From Parietichytrium sp. I65-24A (lineage: Eukaryota; Sar; Bigyra; Thraustochytrida; Thraustochytriidae), in assembly GCA_012862575.1 (NCBI GenBank), contig BLSF01000041.1, positions 186,001-250,000 on the forward strand: a stretch of DNA of 64,000 bases, written 5' to 3'. A program made the position numbers and the translations under genes. Positions 8,921 through 18,093 of the stretch are shown piece after piece (within the stretch, counting starts at the first letter, position 1; the number at the start of each line of letters is the position of its first letter). The notes beneath the pieces were generated by a model. The model did no database searches. It saw only the letters and a program-made list of their open reading frames with translations, and was not told where the DNA came from.

Positions 8921-11900
8921 ATGAGTTCACTCTCCGGAGGACTGATCCCGCTCGGAGGCGGCGGGAGCTCCCGTGCAAGTGGGAAAGGAGCAGGGCTGAG
9001 CGGAGGCCTCGTTCCGTTAAGCGATGGAGGTGGGTCTTCAAGGAGTCTCGCCGCGAATAACTTTGACGACGACGATGATGACGATGACTTGTGGAACAAC
9101 TACGAATCTTCCAAGCGAGGGGGGAAGACCTCGAATTACAATAACTTTGACGATGACGACGACGACTTTGAAAATGATGATGATGACGATGGCTATGATT
9201 TTGGGAGCAGCAAAAGGGGAAGCGGAGGGGATGACGAGTACAAGTTTTCTTCGTTAACAGACACTCGCGGAACATATAATTCGCAGTCTTCAAAGATTGA
9301 TATACCTGACGACCTCTTTTCGCCCCCTGGAGGTAAGACGTCCAAGCCTACGTACTCCTCTCCGAAAAGGAACGAAGAGAGGACGTCCCCGCTTACGCCC
9401 GTCCGGACACGAGTCGGATTTGGTGCGAACTCTCCTCAGTCAACCTTCGGATCTCGGAGAGGGACATTCAACAAATCCCCTACATCTCCGAACTTGTACC
9501 CGAAGAGTAGCTCTGCAACATCGCCGGGGAACAAAGCCGCGCTGCACACAGAGGCATTAAATGAGGAAGAAGCTGGAAGCGACCACGAAAACCGAAACGA
9601 CCCGACTGAAGGCGACGACATGTATGATGATTGGGATGAAGAAGAAGGCGACGAGGACCATGGCGGAACGACCAACCACAACTACCCACAGAACAATCGG
9701 AGCGCTGACGAAGATGAGGAGGAATTGCATGATCATCGGTTTGGCGTCGGGGTGAAGAAAAGTATTAACACGTTCAGCAGAGATACGAACAAGTTTGGGG
9801 ATGCAAGTGAGGCGAAGGGTGGGTCCAGGCCAACTGGCATTAGCGACATATATGCTGACAGCCCAAGGCGCAGCACGCAAGAGACTGCTGACGTGAGGGA
9901 CAAAGACTATGAAGATGATCCGGGAAATTACAGCATGATGCCATCTTTTGGTTCTCGTGTGAGCTCACGCCCGAAAACAGGTCAGGGATACCAAAGCCGA
10001 TTGGAGAGCAGTGCGAAGAGTAGTTTTCAGGAAACGGAGCGGACACAAACAGCACCGGCACGAAATGATTCTGAAAAAGACCGTGATGCCAGGCTTTCAT
10101 TTGACCCGAAGGACGGCGACGACGACGATGATGATAATGACTTTGACATTACAAATGATTTGCTCGCTTCCCCAGAACCAAAAAGGCATAGTACCACCGC
10201 ACCAAAGAAAGCGACTCCAGACGTGATAGCCGAGGACAGCTGGGGCGATGACCCTCTAGACTCTCTCATGCCAGATAGCGATGATCAGCCAAAGCAGCAA
10301 AAGAACCTGTTTCAGCCCAGCTCCGAAACAGCAAAAGTCAGTGACAAGCCTGCAAGTCCGGAACCCGCTAAGAAAAAAACGGAGTTGCCAAGCGACAGCG
10401 ACCATGAAGACGGTGGGTATGAATTCTCAATTGGGCGCGTGGCAAGGACATCAGACACGGGCGCATTTGCAGAGCGCAGGCGTGGTTTGTTCGCATCTAC
10501 TGAAGTGAAACGTAAAGAAAAGCCGACTTGGCTGTCAGATTCGAGTGACGAGGATGACGGGCCGCTATTCAAAAACTCCAAGCTGCCGAAGCCGGCTCCG
10601 TCGGGCGAACCGGAAAAGACGCTTATGCCTGTCAAACAAATTGAGTCTGAAGAAGAAAGACCCCCAGAGATGAGTCAAGCCAGAAATAACTCTGGAAAGT
10701 TGAACAAAGACGAGGGAGATAGCTTTACACTAGACTTGATCGGAAAGCCGCGCCAGAGTGGTGTAAAACCGAAGAGCCATTTGCCTTGGTTCGATGACGA
10801 GGACGAGGACGATCAAGCAGTTGAGTCGAACGAAGAAGTGGAGAGTAAAGCCCTGGAGGATGAGAGGCAGCAGAGTAATCTCAGCAACCTCAGCAAAACT
10901 AATTTTTCGGAAAGAAAGCCTCTTACCAACGAGGAGGTTACTCCGAAAGAATCACATGACCAAACATTTGAGAGTCATAGAAAGCTCAGAGAGGATATAG
11001 AGAGACCTATTCAAGTTGTTGTGACCCCGAGCAGCGCTCAATTAAACTCGTCAGTGCAAGACGCAAGTGATCATGTTCAGACAAATGCGCAGTGCACAGG
11101 AAAGTCAACCTTTGAGGCACCGACGATGCAGAATGCCTCGTTTTCCAGTCACGAAGGAGTCACTTCTCATCCAGGTGTGCCGCATTTGTCGTCACAATTA
11201 GTGCCACAAATAGCCCCATCTGTTGTTCCGCATCCAGCCACTCAAGTATTCTCGATGCCTGTGGCTCAGCCGCCTCCAATAACGTTTGATTTCAAAGATC
11301 AGTTCGAGGAAATTCGAGAGGAATTTAAAAAACTGCTTGAAGAAGAGAAGCGAAAGTTCTCAGAGGAAAAGACAGCGCTCCTTCAAAAGCATGAAAGCGA
11401 GATCCTTGTTCTGAAAAACAAGTGCGCAGAGGGAGAAAGTGAGTTAGACAAAATTCAACGCCAGCTCAGCAGCGAAACCGTAGCTCGAGAGGCAGCCGAG
11501 CGCAAGTTGCGTCTTGCTCAAATTGATCATGAGGAGGCCCTTCTCAGAATTCAGACAAGTCATGCTTCAGACTTGCAAAAGGCCAAAAAGGACCTGGAGG
11601 TTTCTGAGCTGATTTCCTCCGTTGCCACGCAAGTGCAAAGCTCTGCAAACTCAGTCTCCGAATTAGAAGCACAGCTTCGGTCACGGCACGACGCAAGTGA
11701 ACGGGCTCGAATCTCGCAACTGGAGTGCCGCGAAAGGCTGGTCGCTGAAATGGAGTCCAACGCAAGGCTGATGCACGAGCGAGCCACTGAAGAGTCGCGG
11801 AAATTGCAAGTGCTCTACTCTGCAATGGAGTCGTCGCAGTTCATGGTTCGAAAGCAAAACGAGGAGGACCGCATTCGTCTGAAAGAAGAGCATGCCCGCG

Positions 11901-12778
11901 TTGAAGCCCTTCAGCTCACATTGAAGGTTGAAGCTGATACGTTGAGGTCGGATGCAATGGAGGAAAGATCCAAGCTTCGTGAAGACCGTGCCAGCTGGGA
12001 AACCGAGAAACGCGATTGGCAGCTCCGTGTGCAACAACGAGAAACGCAGCTTGAAGGAGACCGCCGCTCTATGGAGCAACAAAAGCTAGCTTTGGAGAGC
12101 GAAAGAAAGTTGTTTTTGCAAGATTGGGAATCAAATATGGCGAAAATGCGGTCCGAGGAACAGGAGATCCGAGAAGCTCGCGAAGCTCAATTCAGGACTC
12201 GAAGGCTGCTCGAGGAGCAAGCAGACAAGCTTGAGAAGCAGCGCGTTCAGATCGAAGAGGAAGCAGAGCGGAATGCCGCAGAGTCGGACCGCATTGCAAA
12301 GGATATCGAACGCGCCGAGTCGATGCTTGCTGAGTTGGCGCGCTTGCAGCAAAGTCAAAAAGATGCCGAGAAAATACGTGCCGAAGCTCGCGATATGCAC
12401 TCGTCGGTCTCTCAGCAACGCGCAGATATGGAGCGCCGGCATCGAGAACTCTTAGAGGATCAAAAGATGTACAATGAGCTTCGCTTGAACGTTGCACGAG
12501 AGCGCACCGAGGTTTTCAAGTATAAAGCAGAGGCGCGCAAGGCAAACGATACGGCACGATCCCTGAAAAGGGATTTAGAGGTTCAAAAAGCAGTTGACAA
12601 TTGGGCTTCCCTGTCGAAGGAAAACATTCCCAGAAATAGTGTGAGAAGAAGCGATGATCCATTTCGCGGAACATTCCGTCACGGAAGCACGGGTTCGCGA
12701 CCGCGGAAAGATTGGCTGGATGAGATGGTGGCTTCCGTCCCCACGTTGAGCTCAGGAAGGTTTTCCGGCCTTGACTGA
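8921..12778 (+). CDS. FBF1-like ciliary transition-fibre protein
   Basis: The 1285-residue protein has two halves. Residues 1-780 are disordered and acidic, with Asp runs at about 48-57, 77-92 and 400-408 and repeated WL/W-G-D-D clusters (WGDDPLDSL, KPTWLSDSSDED). Residues about 790-1230 form one long coiled coil. The order of coiled-coil blocks (an LISSVATQVQSSANSVSELEAQL segment, then a steady EER-LREDRASWE run) resembles animal FBF1, which anchors distal appendages and transition fibres at the ciliary base and helps gate IFT entry. That match is from memory of the human protein, not an alignment. The end is basic (about 1250-1270) and then WLDEMVASVPTLS. The first ATG is at 8921. It fits a zoospore-forming organism. 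A generic coiled-coil protein is the alternative. Confidence 0.6.
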   Translation: MSSLSGGLIPLGGGGSSRASGKGAGLSGGLVPLSDGGGSSRSLAANNFDDDDDDDDLWNNYESSKRGGKTSNYNNFDDDDDDFENDDDDDGYDFGSSKRGSGGDDEYKFSSLTDTRGTYNSQSSKIDIPDDLFSPPGGKTSKPTYSSPKRNEERTSPLTPVRTRVGFGANSPQSTFGSRRGTFNKSPTSPNLYPKSSSATSPGNKAALHTEALNEEEAGSDHENRNDPTEGDDMYDDWDEEEGDEDHGGTTNHNYPQNNRSADEDEEELHDHRFGVGVKKSINTFSRDTNKFGDASEAKGGSRPTGISDIYADSPRRSTQETADVRDKDYEDDPGNYSMMPSFGSRVSSRPKTGQGYQSRLESSAKSSFQETERTQTAPARNDSEKDRDARLSFDPKDGDDDDDDNDFDITNDLLASPEPKRHSTTAPKKATPDVIAEDSWGDDPLDSLMPDSDDQPKQQKNLFQPSSETAKVSDKPASPEPAKKKTELPSDSDHEDGGYEFSIGRVARTSDTGAFAERRRGLFASTEVKRKEKPTWLSDSSDEDDGPLFKNSKLPKPAPSGEPEKTLMPVKQIESEEERPPEMSQARNNSGKLNKDEGDSFTLDLIGKPRQSGVKPKSHLPWFDDEDEDDQAVESNEEVESKALEDERQQSNLSNLSKTNFSERKPLTNEEVTPKESHDQTFESHRKLREDIERPIQVVVTPSSAQLNSSVQDASDHVQTNAQCTGKSTFEAPTMQNASFSSHEGVTSHPGVPHLSSQLVPQIAPSVVPHPATQVFSMPVAQPPPITFDFKDQFEEIREEFKKLLEEEKRKFSEEKTALLQKHESEILVLKNKCAEGESELDKIQRQLSSETVAREAAERKLRLAQIDHEEALLRIQTSHASDLQKAKKDLEVSELISSVATQVQSSANSVSELEAQLRSRHDASERARISQLECRERLVAEMESNARLMHERATEESRKLQVLYSAMESSQFMVRKQNEEDRIRLKEEHARVEALQLTLKVEADTLRSDAMEERSKLREDRASWETEKRDWQLRVQQRETQLEGDRRSMEQQKLALESERKLFLQDWESNMAKMRSEEQEIREAREAQFRTRRLLEEQADKLEKQRVQIEEEAERNAAESDRIAKDIERAESMLAELARLQQSQKDAEKIRAEARDMHSSVSQQRADMERRHRELLEDQKMYNELRLNVARERTEVFKYKAEARKANDTARSLKRDLEVQKAVDNWASLSKENIPRNSVRRSDDPFRGTFRHGSTGSRPRKDWLDEMVASVPTLSSGRFSGLD

Positions 12779-13446
12779 AGTTTCACCACGGCTTGAAACC
12801 TCTTTCGTCTCAATTTTGACCACCTTGCACCCATTGAGGCGTCAGCTCTCAAATTCAATCAGAACGTATTTATGCAGCTGCAGCATATAAGTGGCAGATC
12901 TGTTTGGTAGAGACAATGCAGGGTGCGAGATTGATAAACGTTAGGCTGCCCAAAAGGTTTAGCAGCATCCCTGCAATTTGATAAAAAATTCCAAATGGAA
13001 ATAGGAAGGATGTGTAACTCTTGCAATCTTATTGTAATTAAATGGTGCACTTTTTATGCTTTTGAGACTTTCGCATTGAGCAAGGAGAACAAGCTACACT
13101 GTAACTTGCGCCGGTATTCTCTTCGACTTTCACAACAGAAAACAGGAAAAGGGGGGAAACGGACTCAGGAGAAATCAAAGAGGTAGTTATGTTCAAAGAA
13201 CAGCATATGTGAAGTGAAAGGATGAGTCTGCGCTGCGCCACGATCAATGTAAAAGCCAGCCGCCACGACGAAAAAAAAAAAGAGAGAATCTCGGCCCGCT
13301 TGTCAAATAACAAAACCTAAACACAGCGCGCACAGGGCATGCCCACCTCCTCGCAATTGCTCTCGTAGATCTTGCGTCGAGAAAGTCCCAAGCCGAGAGT
13401 TGCTCACTGGACGCTCGCTACTGGAAGCGGCAAGGGGTGTTTCGTT
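12779..13446. other. Convergent 3' spacer
   Basis: This holds the 3' ends of the FBF1-like (+) and CYRI (-) genes. I see only an A-run at 13271-13281 and AT-rich sequence; no gene. Confidence 0.5.
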
Positions 13447-14367
13447 CTACGGGAATAAGCGGCGTAAAGAGCTTGGCGCTTTGTGAAAGTTTTTGGTCGA
13501 GTACATGAGAGTGCTCAGTGCACTATCGCGATTATCGTTTTCCCAGGTCTTGATCAGATTTACACATTTTTTCACGTCGATGGGAGAGTTTTTGATGAAG
13601 GCTCCAGTTGCGTCGATGCGATCGTACAGAACAAAGGACATTACGATCGCAAGGTGGATCGTCTGCAAAACCGCTGCATCGGCTTGCTCCTTCTTCCGAT
13701 AAGCAAGCGCGTTGCTCGCCAAAGTGTTGCAAAAGTCCGCCAAAAAAGGGCACAGAGCGGCATTCTTCTTTGCCATCTTTGTCAAAGCCTGTGTTAGGGA
13801 ATGAAGCAACGGCGCGGCCTGGGCGATGAACATTGACACTGCAGAAGCTTCCGTATCGTCCACTGGAACACCGGGGGTGTTTGCCAATTTGCCTAGCTCG
13901 CGTCTGTAAAAGCTGAAGTCATTCTGAATAGCTGGCTTTTTTACCTTCTCCCAATCGAATAAGAAGACGGCCTCCAATATCTTGGCCAGCTCCACCAACA
14001 ATGCGCCATTCGTCGTCACCGCTGCCTCAGGGTTGGCGAGGATCTCTGTGAGAAGCTTTTCGACGGCAGCGTCAATCTTCTGCGAAAGCGCGAAGAAGCC
14101 CTTGATGGCGATGACGTTCGGAAACATGGCCTTGAAGGACTCCTGCCTAATTTGGTCGTCCTTTGGGTTGGCCATCGCCTTACGCACGTGCTCGTCGTTC
14201 CCAATATATGTGGCGAGATAGTCCATCGACTCTTTGTGTTCATCGAGTGTGGACGACGCACTCTCGTACGCTTGCGCTGCGCCGCCTTGTTTTGGGGCTT
14301 CCGCCGCCGCAAAATCCAGCGAGGCCTCGCCGCCCGCGGAAAAGTACCCCGACAGCACCTGCCCCAT
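13447..14367 (-). CDS. CYRI (FAM49, DUF1394) Rac1-binding protein
   Basis: The 306 residues match CYRI-A/B, small proteins that bind active Rac1 and compete with the SCAR/WAVE complex to limit Arp2/3-driven protrusion. The most telling stretch is KKPAIQNDFSFYRRELGKLA, close to the human NPAIQNDFSYYRR. The arginine pair needed for Rac1 binding in the human protein is present here (R155-R156). An N-terminal MG suggests myristoylation, as in animal CYRI. Other shared blocks are MSLFYAEATPML-like SMFIAQAAPLLHSL, VMSFVLYDRIDATGAFIKNS and the TLMYSTKNFHK end. Length is close to the family's ~320. It should sit on the plasma membrane and steer actin, for example in amoeboid or ectoplasmic-net stages; that last part is inference. 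Confidence 0.9.
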   Translation of the reverse strand: MGQVLSGYFSAGGEASLDFAAAEAPKQGGAAQAYESASSTLDEHKESMDYLATYIGNDEHVRKAMANPKDDQIRQESFKAMFPNVIAIKGFFALSQKIDAAVEKLLTEILANPEAAVTTNGALLVELAKILEAVFLFDWEKVKKPAIQNDFSFYRRELGKLANTPGVPVDDTEASAVSMFIAQAAPLLHSLTQALTKMAKKNAALCPFLADFCNTLASNALAYRKKEQADAAVLQTIHLAIVMSFVLYDRIDATGAFIKNSPIDVKKCVNLIKTWENDNRDSALSTLMYSTKNFHKAPSSLRRLFP

Positions 14368-14898
14368 CTCGCCTTGCCAATCCCAAGCTCGCTTCTAGAC
14401 TTGCGCGTCACTGCAGTCCACAATCCACCAAGCCGAAGACCGATTCACAATTTCTTCGCTTTCCCCTGGAGATGCTCGCTCCGGTTCTCTGACAGTCTAG
14501 TCTGAACCTCGTACCAACCCCAAATCTCCAAATCTCCAACGCTCCAATGTGTCTCCGTGTTTCCGTGCGACCGGCAGTTCGCAGCTCCGTTCTCTGTGCT
14601 CCGTGCTTCGTGCTGCTCGGCCCCGCGCTCGCGCCGACTGGGGTCGGCCAGATACGCCGGCGTCTGTATGCTCCGGCCCTTCTGCCTCTCCGACGCTCCG
14701 TCCGGGCCACCTGCGCGACTCGAACGCGGACTCAAAAGCGTGCAGGACTCAGACCAGGACTGAGGACTCAGGACTGGGTCGCGTGAGAGCGCCGAGAGAG
14801 GACCGCAGAGAGGAGGAAGGTAGGTGATGGATGAGTTGTGAGTTGTGAGTTGTGCTGTGCTGTGGCCGAAAAAGGTGGCGTCGCAGCTCTAACTAAAA

Positions 14899-14969
14899 AG
14901 AGAGAGAGAGTGAGAGAGAGCACTGAGACAGCTGAGACACACAGAGGGAGGGAGAGAGAGAGAGAGAGA
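14899..14969. repeat. GA microsatellites
   Basis: Two (GA)n runs, about 14899-14920 and 14945-14969, sit about 530-600 bp upstream of the CYRI start on the other strand. Confidence 0.85.
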
Positions 14970-15064
14970 TGAGTTGATATGTGTGGGAGGACAGCTTCTC
15001 CTTTTGCTTGGCTTTTCCTCTTACTCGACCTTGAGGCGTCACTGACTCACTGACTCACTCAAGG

Positions 15065-15089
15065 GGTAAAGGTGGTAAAGGTGGTAAAG
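15065..15089. repeat. GGTAAAGGT tandem nonamer
   Basis: There are 2.8 perfect copies of GGTAAAGGT. It is one of several 9-bp-period repeats in spacers of this window. Confidence 0.85.
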
Positions 15090-15855
15090 AAAGCTTTTTC
15101 ACTCTTTTCACTGTCTTTTCCTTGTCTGGTCGTCTGGTTTAGTTTGTTGATTTTGGTTTGATGTGTTTGATGACTGAGCGATAGGAAACTTACTGAGCCA
15201 GCAAATCACACTCTTTCGTACTCTCTCGTCCTCTCCCTGCGTACTCCCCGTCTACTGCTACACATAGCACTATCGCACTCCCTCCTCCTACGCCACTTAG
15301 GCGCTCTGTCCACCCACTCCTACTCCCTGGTCCTACCATAAAGTGTACCCTCTTCTCACGGTTGACCGAAGTGGACTACGCCACGGGATTAGGAGACGTT
15401 AGTGTTGGTTAGCGGCGAGAGTATGTAGGGGCTAAGGAGTCGAGCAGACTAGAAGTTTAGGAAACGGTAAGTTACTCTGCACTGCGCAGGTGGTATAGAG
15501 AGATAGAAACTATTGGTAGGAATTGGTGGAGATATTTTTGCGCACCTTTTTCTTTGTCCTAAGGCGGACGATAGTTGCGTGGTAAGGAGAGAAGACTATG
15601 ACACTGGGTAGAGGGTTCATCAGCGCACACTACTTTGGGAAGATAAGCAAATCTTATGGAAAACCAAAAGGAGTCTGACCACTAAAGAATGAAGTGGCCA
15701 TAGGCCCTTGTGTAGCACTCTAACGGTACACGGCACTGCTACCTTTGAAACTAACAATCGTAAATTGGTGTAAACGTGAGACGGAGGGTTGCCAGAGAGA
15801 TGTCGAAATGTAACAAGTTGGCTTCTCTTAGTCGTTCTGACTTTGACTGTTTGTT

Positions 15856-15891
15856 CTTTTAAATTTTAAAAATTGCTTTTAATTTAAAAAG
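15856..15891. repeat. AT-rich near-palindrome
   Basis: CTTTTAAATT at 15856-15865 is matched by AATTTAAAAAG at 15881-15891, with one extra A, around a 15-nt AT-rich loop. It stands out from its surroundings. Function unknown. Confidence 0.6.
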
Positions 15892-17842
15892 GCTGTGCGC
15901 TGGTCTCCTTTTGATGTGTCCGCTGTTTGACTTTAACGAGCCGCGTCTCCCGTCTGCCCGAGAGCAGCTTGCCAACGTATGTTGATTTCAGGATCCTCCT
16001 CGTCAAGACAGCGCAGCGCTGTCACCAAGTTCAGTTCTCAGAGTTCTCAGAATTCAGAATTCATTCAAACTTCAGCAACAAGAGATAACCAGGGCAGCCC
16101 TGCGAGACCTCCGAGCCCTTTCGTGCTTGCTGTATTCTGAATTGTGAATTTCGAATGCGAATTGAAAATTGCAAAACAACAATTTTGCAGAGCCGCAGAA
16201 ACCACACAGATCCATGCGGGTTTTAGTATTCACAGTCAATTTAAGGAGTCATTTCTGTTTTGACTGTGATCTTTGTGAGGTTTGGGTGTTGGACGTTGAT
16301 GGAAGCAGATCTAAAAGCGATTGGTCAGTGACAGTGAGCAAGTTCGAAATTGAATGCCTTCCGGAGTGCCGGCTCTATTCCAGAGGCCTAGCTCCTCTTA
16401 ATAGGGGTGGGCAATGGCGTTTCTAGATGACTCTACTCTGCGTATATAGCTTTGGTTAAGACTTTCTGGCCTGTACCGGTACTGTTCAATGAACATGTAC
16501 TGCACTTAGGTTATCTTAGGTTGCACACTTCCTTCATACAGGAGTACTGAGTACACTAAGCGGATGCTAGGCTCGCGTGCCACAGAAAATTGAAGTGCAC
16601 TGTCATCTAAATTCCGAAATTTGAAAGCAGGAGCGCCGGAACACTGAAGGGGGGAAAGCATGCCCATCTAATCGCTAAAGTGTTGAAAGCAACGGCTGTC
16701 CACAGCTGATCGGATTTAAGAACTCACTGTCAGAATCAGAAGCGAGGGGGGGGATGGGGCGGAAATTGCGAACGCATTTTAGTTGCTTTACCGCAGTCCA
16801 GTAGTACGGCTGGCTATTCATGTGAAATCGCTCACCAAATTGGTGAGTCAAAGCGCTTTTAGTGCGATGTGTCTCGGCAACTCTTCAAATTTTCAAGCAA
16901 CTGAGCGCTCCCCAAGCCCAATCAGCAATTCCTGAGACGCTTTTTCAAGGCCTACATGTGTAATTGGGTCATGCATCATGAGGATCTTGGAACACCAGGA
17001 GCACCATCGAGCTGAAACGATCGCCAGCATGAGCAAGGCCAATCTATTTTCTCAGTAACTGTATGGGACTGGTAACCTTTCAAGCTAATAGTAACTACCT
17101 AGTTGCAGCTACCTACTCGTGGAGCACACACACCTTTAAGGCCCTGGGTCTTATGTTATTTACTAGGACCCCTCACCCGCGCCCTCCTCCCACCGCCACC
17201 TCTATTGGGTAGCAGACTCCTACCGCGTGGCATTCGCCCATTTACCAAACTTGACCAAACGCAACAAATCATAACAACGAACGCAGAGTTTACACGTTCA
17301 CACTCGTTCACGCCGGTGTTAGGTAATGTGCATTGAAACCAACGACGCTCATGTCGAGGCGGAGAGGAGGACACACTGAAGCCAAGTAAGCAAGTTTTGG
17401 CTCTACGCGCTCTGTGTTCCAGCTGACTAACTCTCTGGACGTACTGCACGTCAGAATAATTCGTTTACCGGTACCACGTGGTACGTTTACCTTTTCATTC
17501 ACATTCTTATTGACAGTGAATTGATTGAACAAGTTGCAAGGATTCTTTCTTTCTCTTTCTCGCGGCAACCTAATGCAACCTACTCCACATTGCACCGAGT
17601 TCTAGTGCTACAAATGCAAGCAGTCTGCGTGTGTACACAAGTGTATTCACTATTCCGCCGTCTAGCCTCTCTCACTCTCCTACGGGGCTGCTACCACCGC
17701 CAACACAACCCGTATCGGAACCTCGCCTGCAGCTCCTAGGGCCCGGCCAGCCAAAAGTGTTAGCACACCAAAGCACTCGAGCCTTCCGCTCTTCTGTCGC
17801 TCTTATTTCCCTCCCCCAAAAGGCGAGCGGTGCGCGGGGACC

Positions 17843-17878
17843 GGGACGCGTGGGACGCGTGGGACGACTGGGACGACT
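17843..17878. repeat. GGGACGCGT/GGGACGACT tandem nonamer
   Basis: Two copies of GGGACGCGT are followed by two of GGGACGACT, 215-250 bp upstream of the cyclase-phosphodiesterase ATG. It may lie in the 5' UTR or core promoter. Confidence 0.85.
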
Positions 17879-18093
17879 GGCCGACTGCGGACAGAGGTCG
17901 CGCAAAACGCAGCGGCGAAGGAAGAGCCCGTTGAGGTTGCCGCGGCACACCTGCGAGGCGTGAGGTGTGAAGTGTGAGGTGTGAAGTCGCTTCGACTTTG
18001 GTTTTCAGTATTTAGTTTTTAGTTTTCGCTTTTGCGTTCGGCGACTTTGGCTCGCGTTGGGGAGCGGGTGCGCTCGTGGTGTGTGCGTGCGCG

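Larger units (their letters stand above)
14368..18093. other. Largest gene-free stretch, divergent spacer
   Basis: This 3.7 kb separates the CYRI gene (-) from the giant cyclase gene (+). I find no frame, tRNA or rRNA that I can support. It holds GA microsatellites (14899-14969), a 9-bp GGTAAAGGT repeat (15065-15089), an AT-rich near-palindrome (15856-15891), GAATTC-type motifs (16035-16068, 16130-16165) and a GGGACG nonamer repeat just before the cyclase gene (17843-17878). A non-coding RNA or long regulatory region is possible. Confidence 0.5.

Noticed and set aside
14700-14740. Sequence like a tRNA T-arm on the minus strand (GTTCGAGTC core)
   Set aside because: No matching acceptor stem, D-arm or anticodon arm at the right distance.
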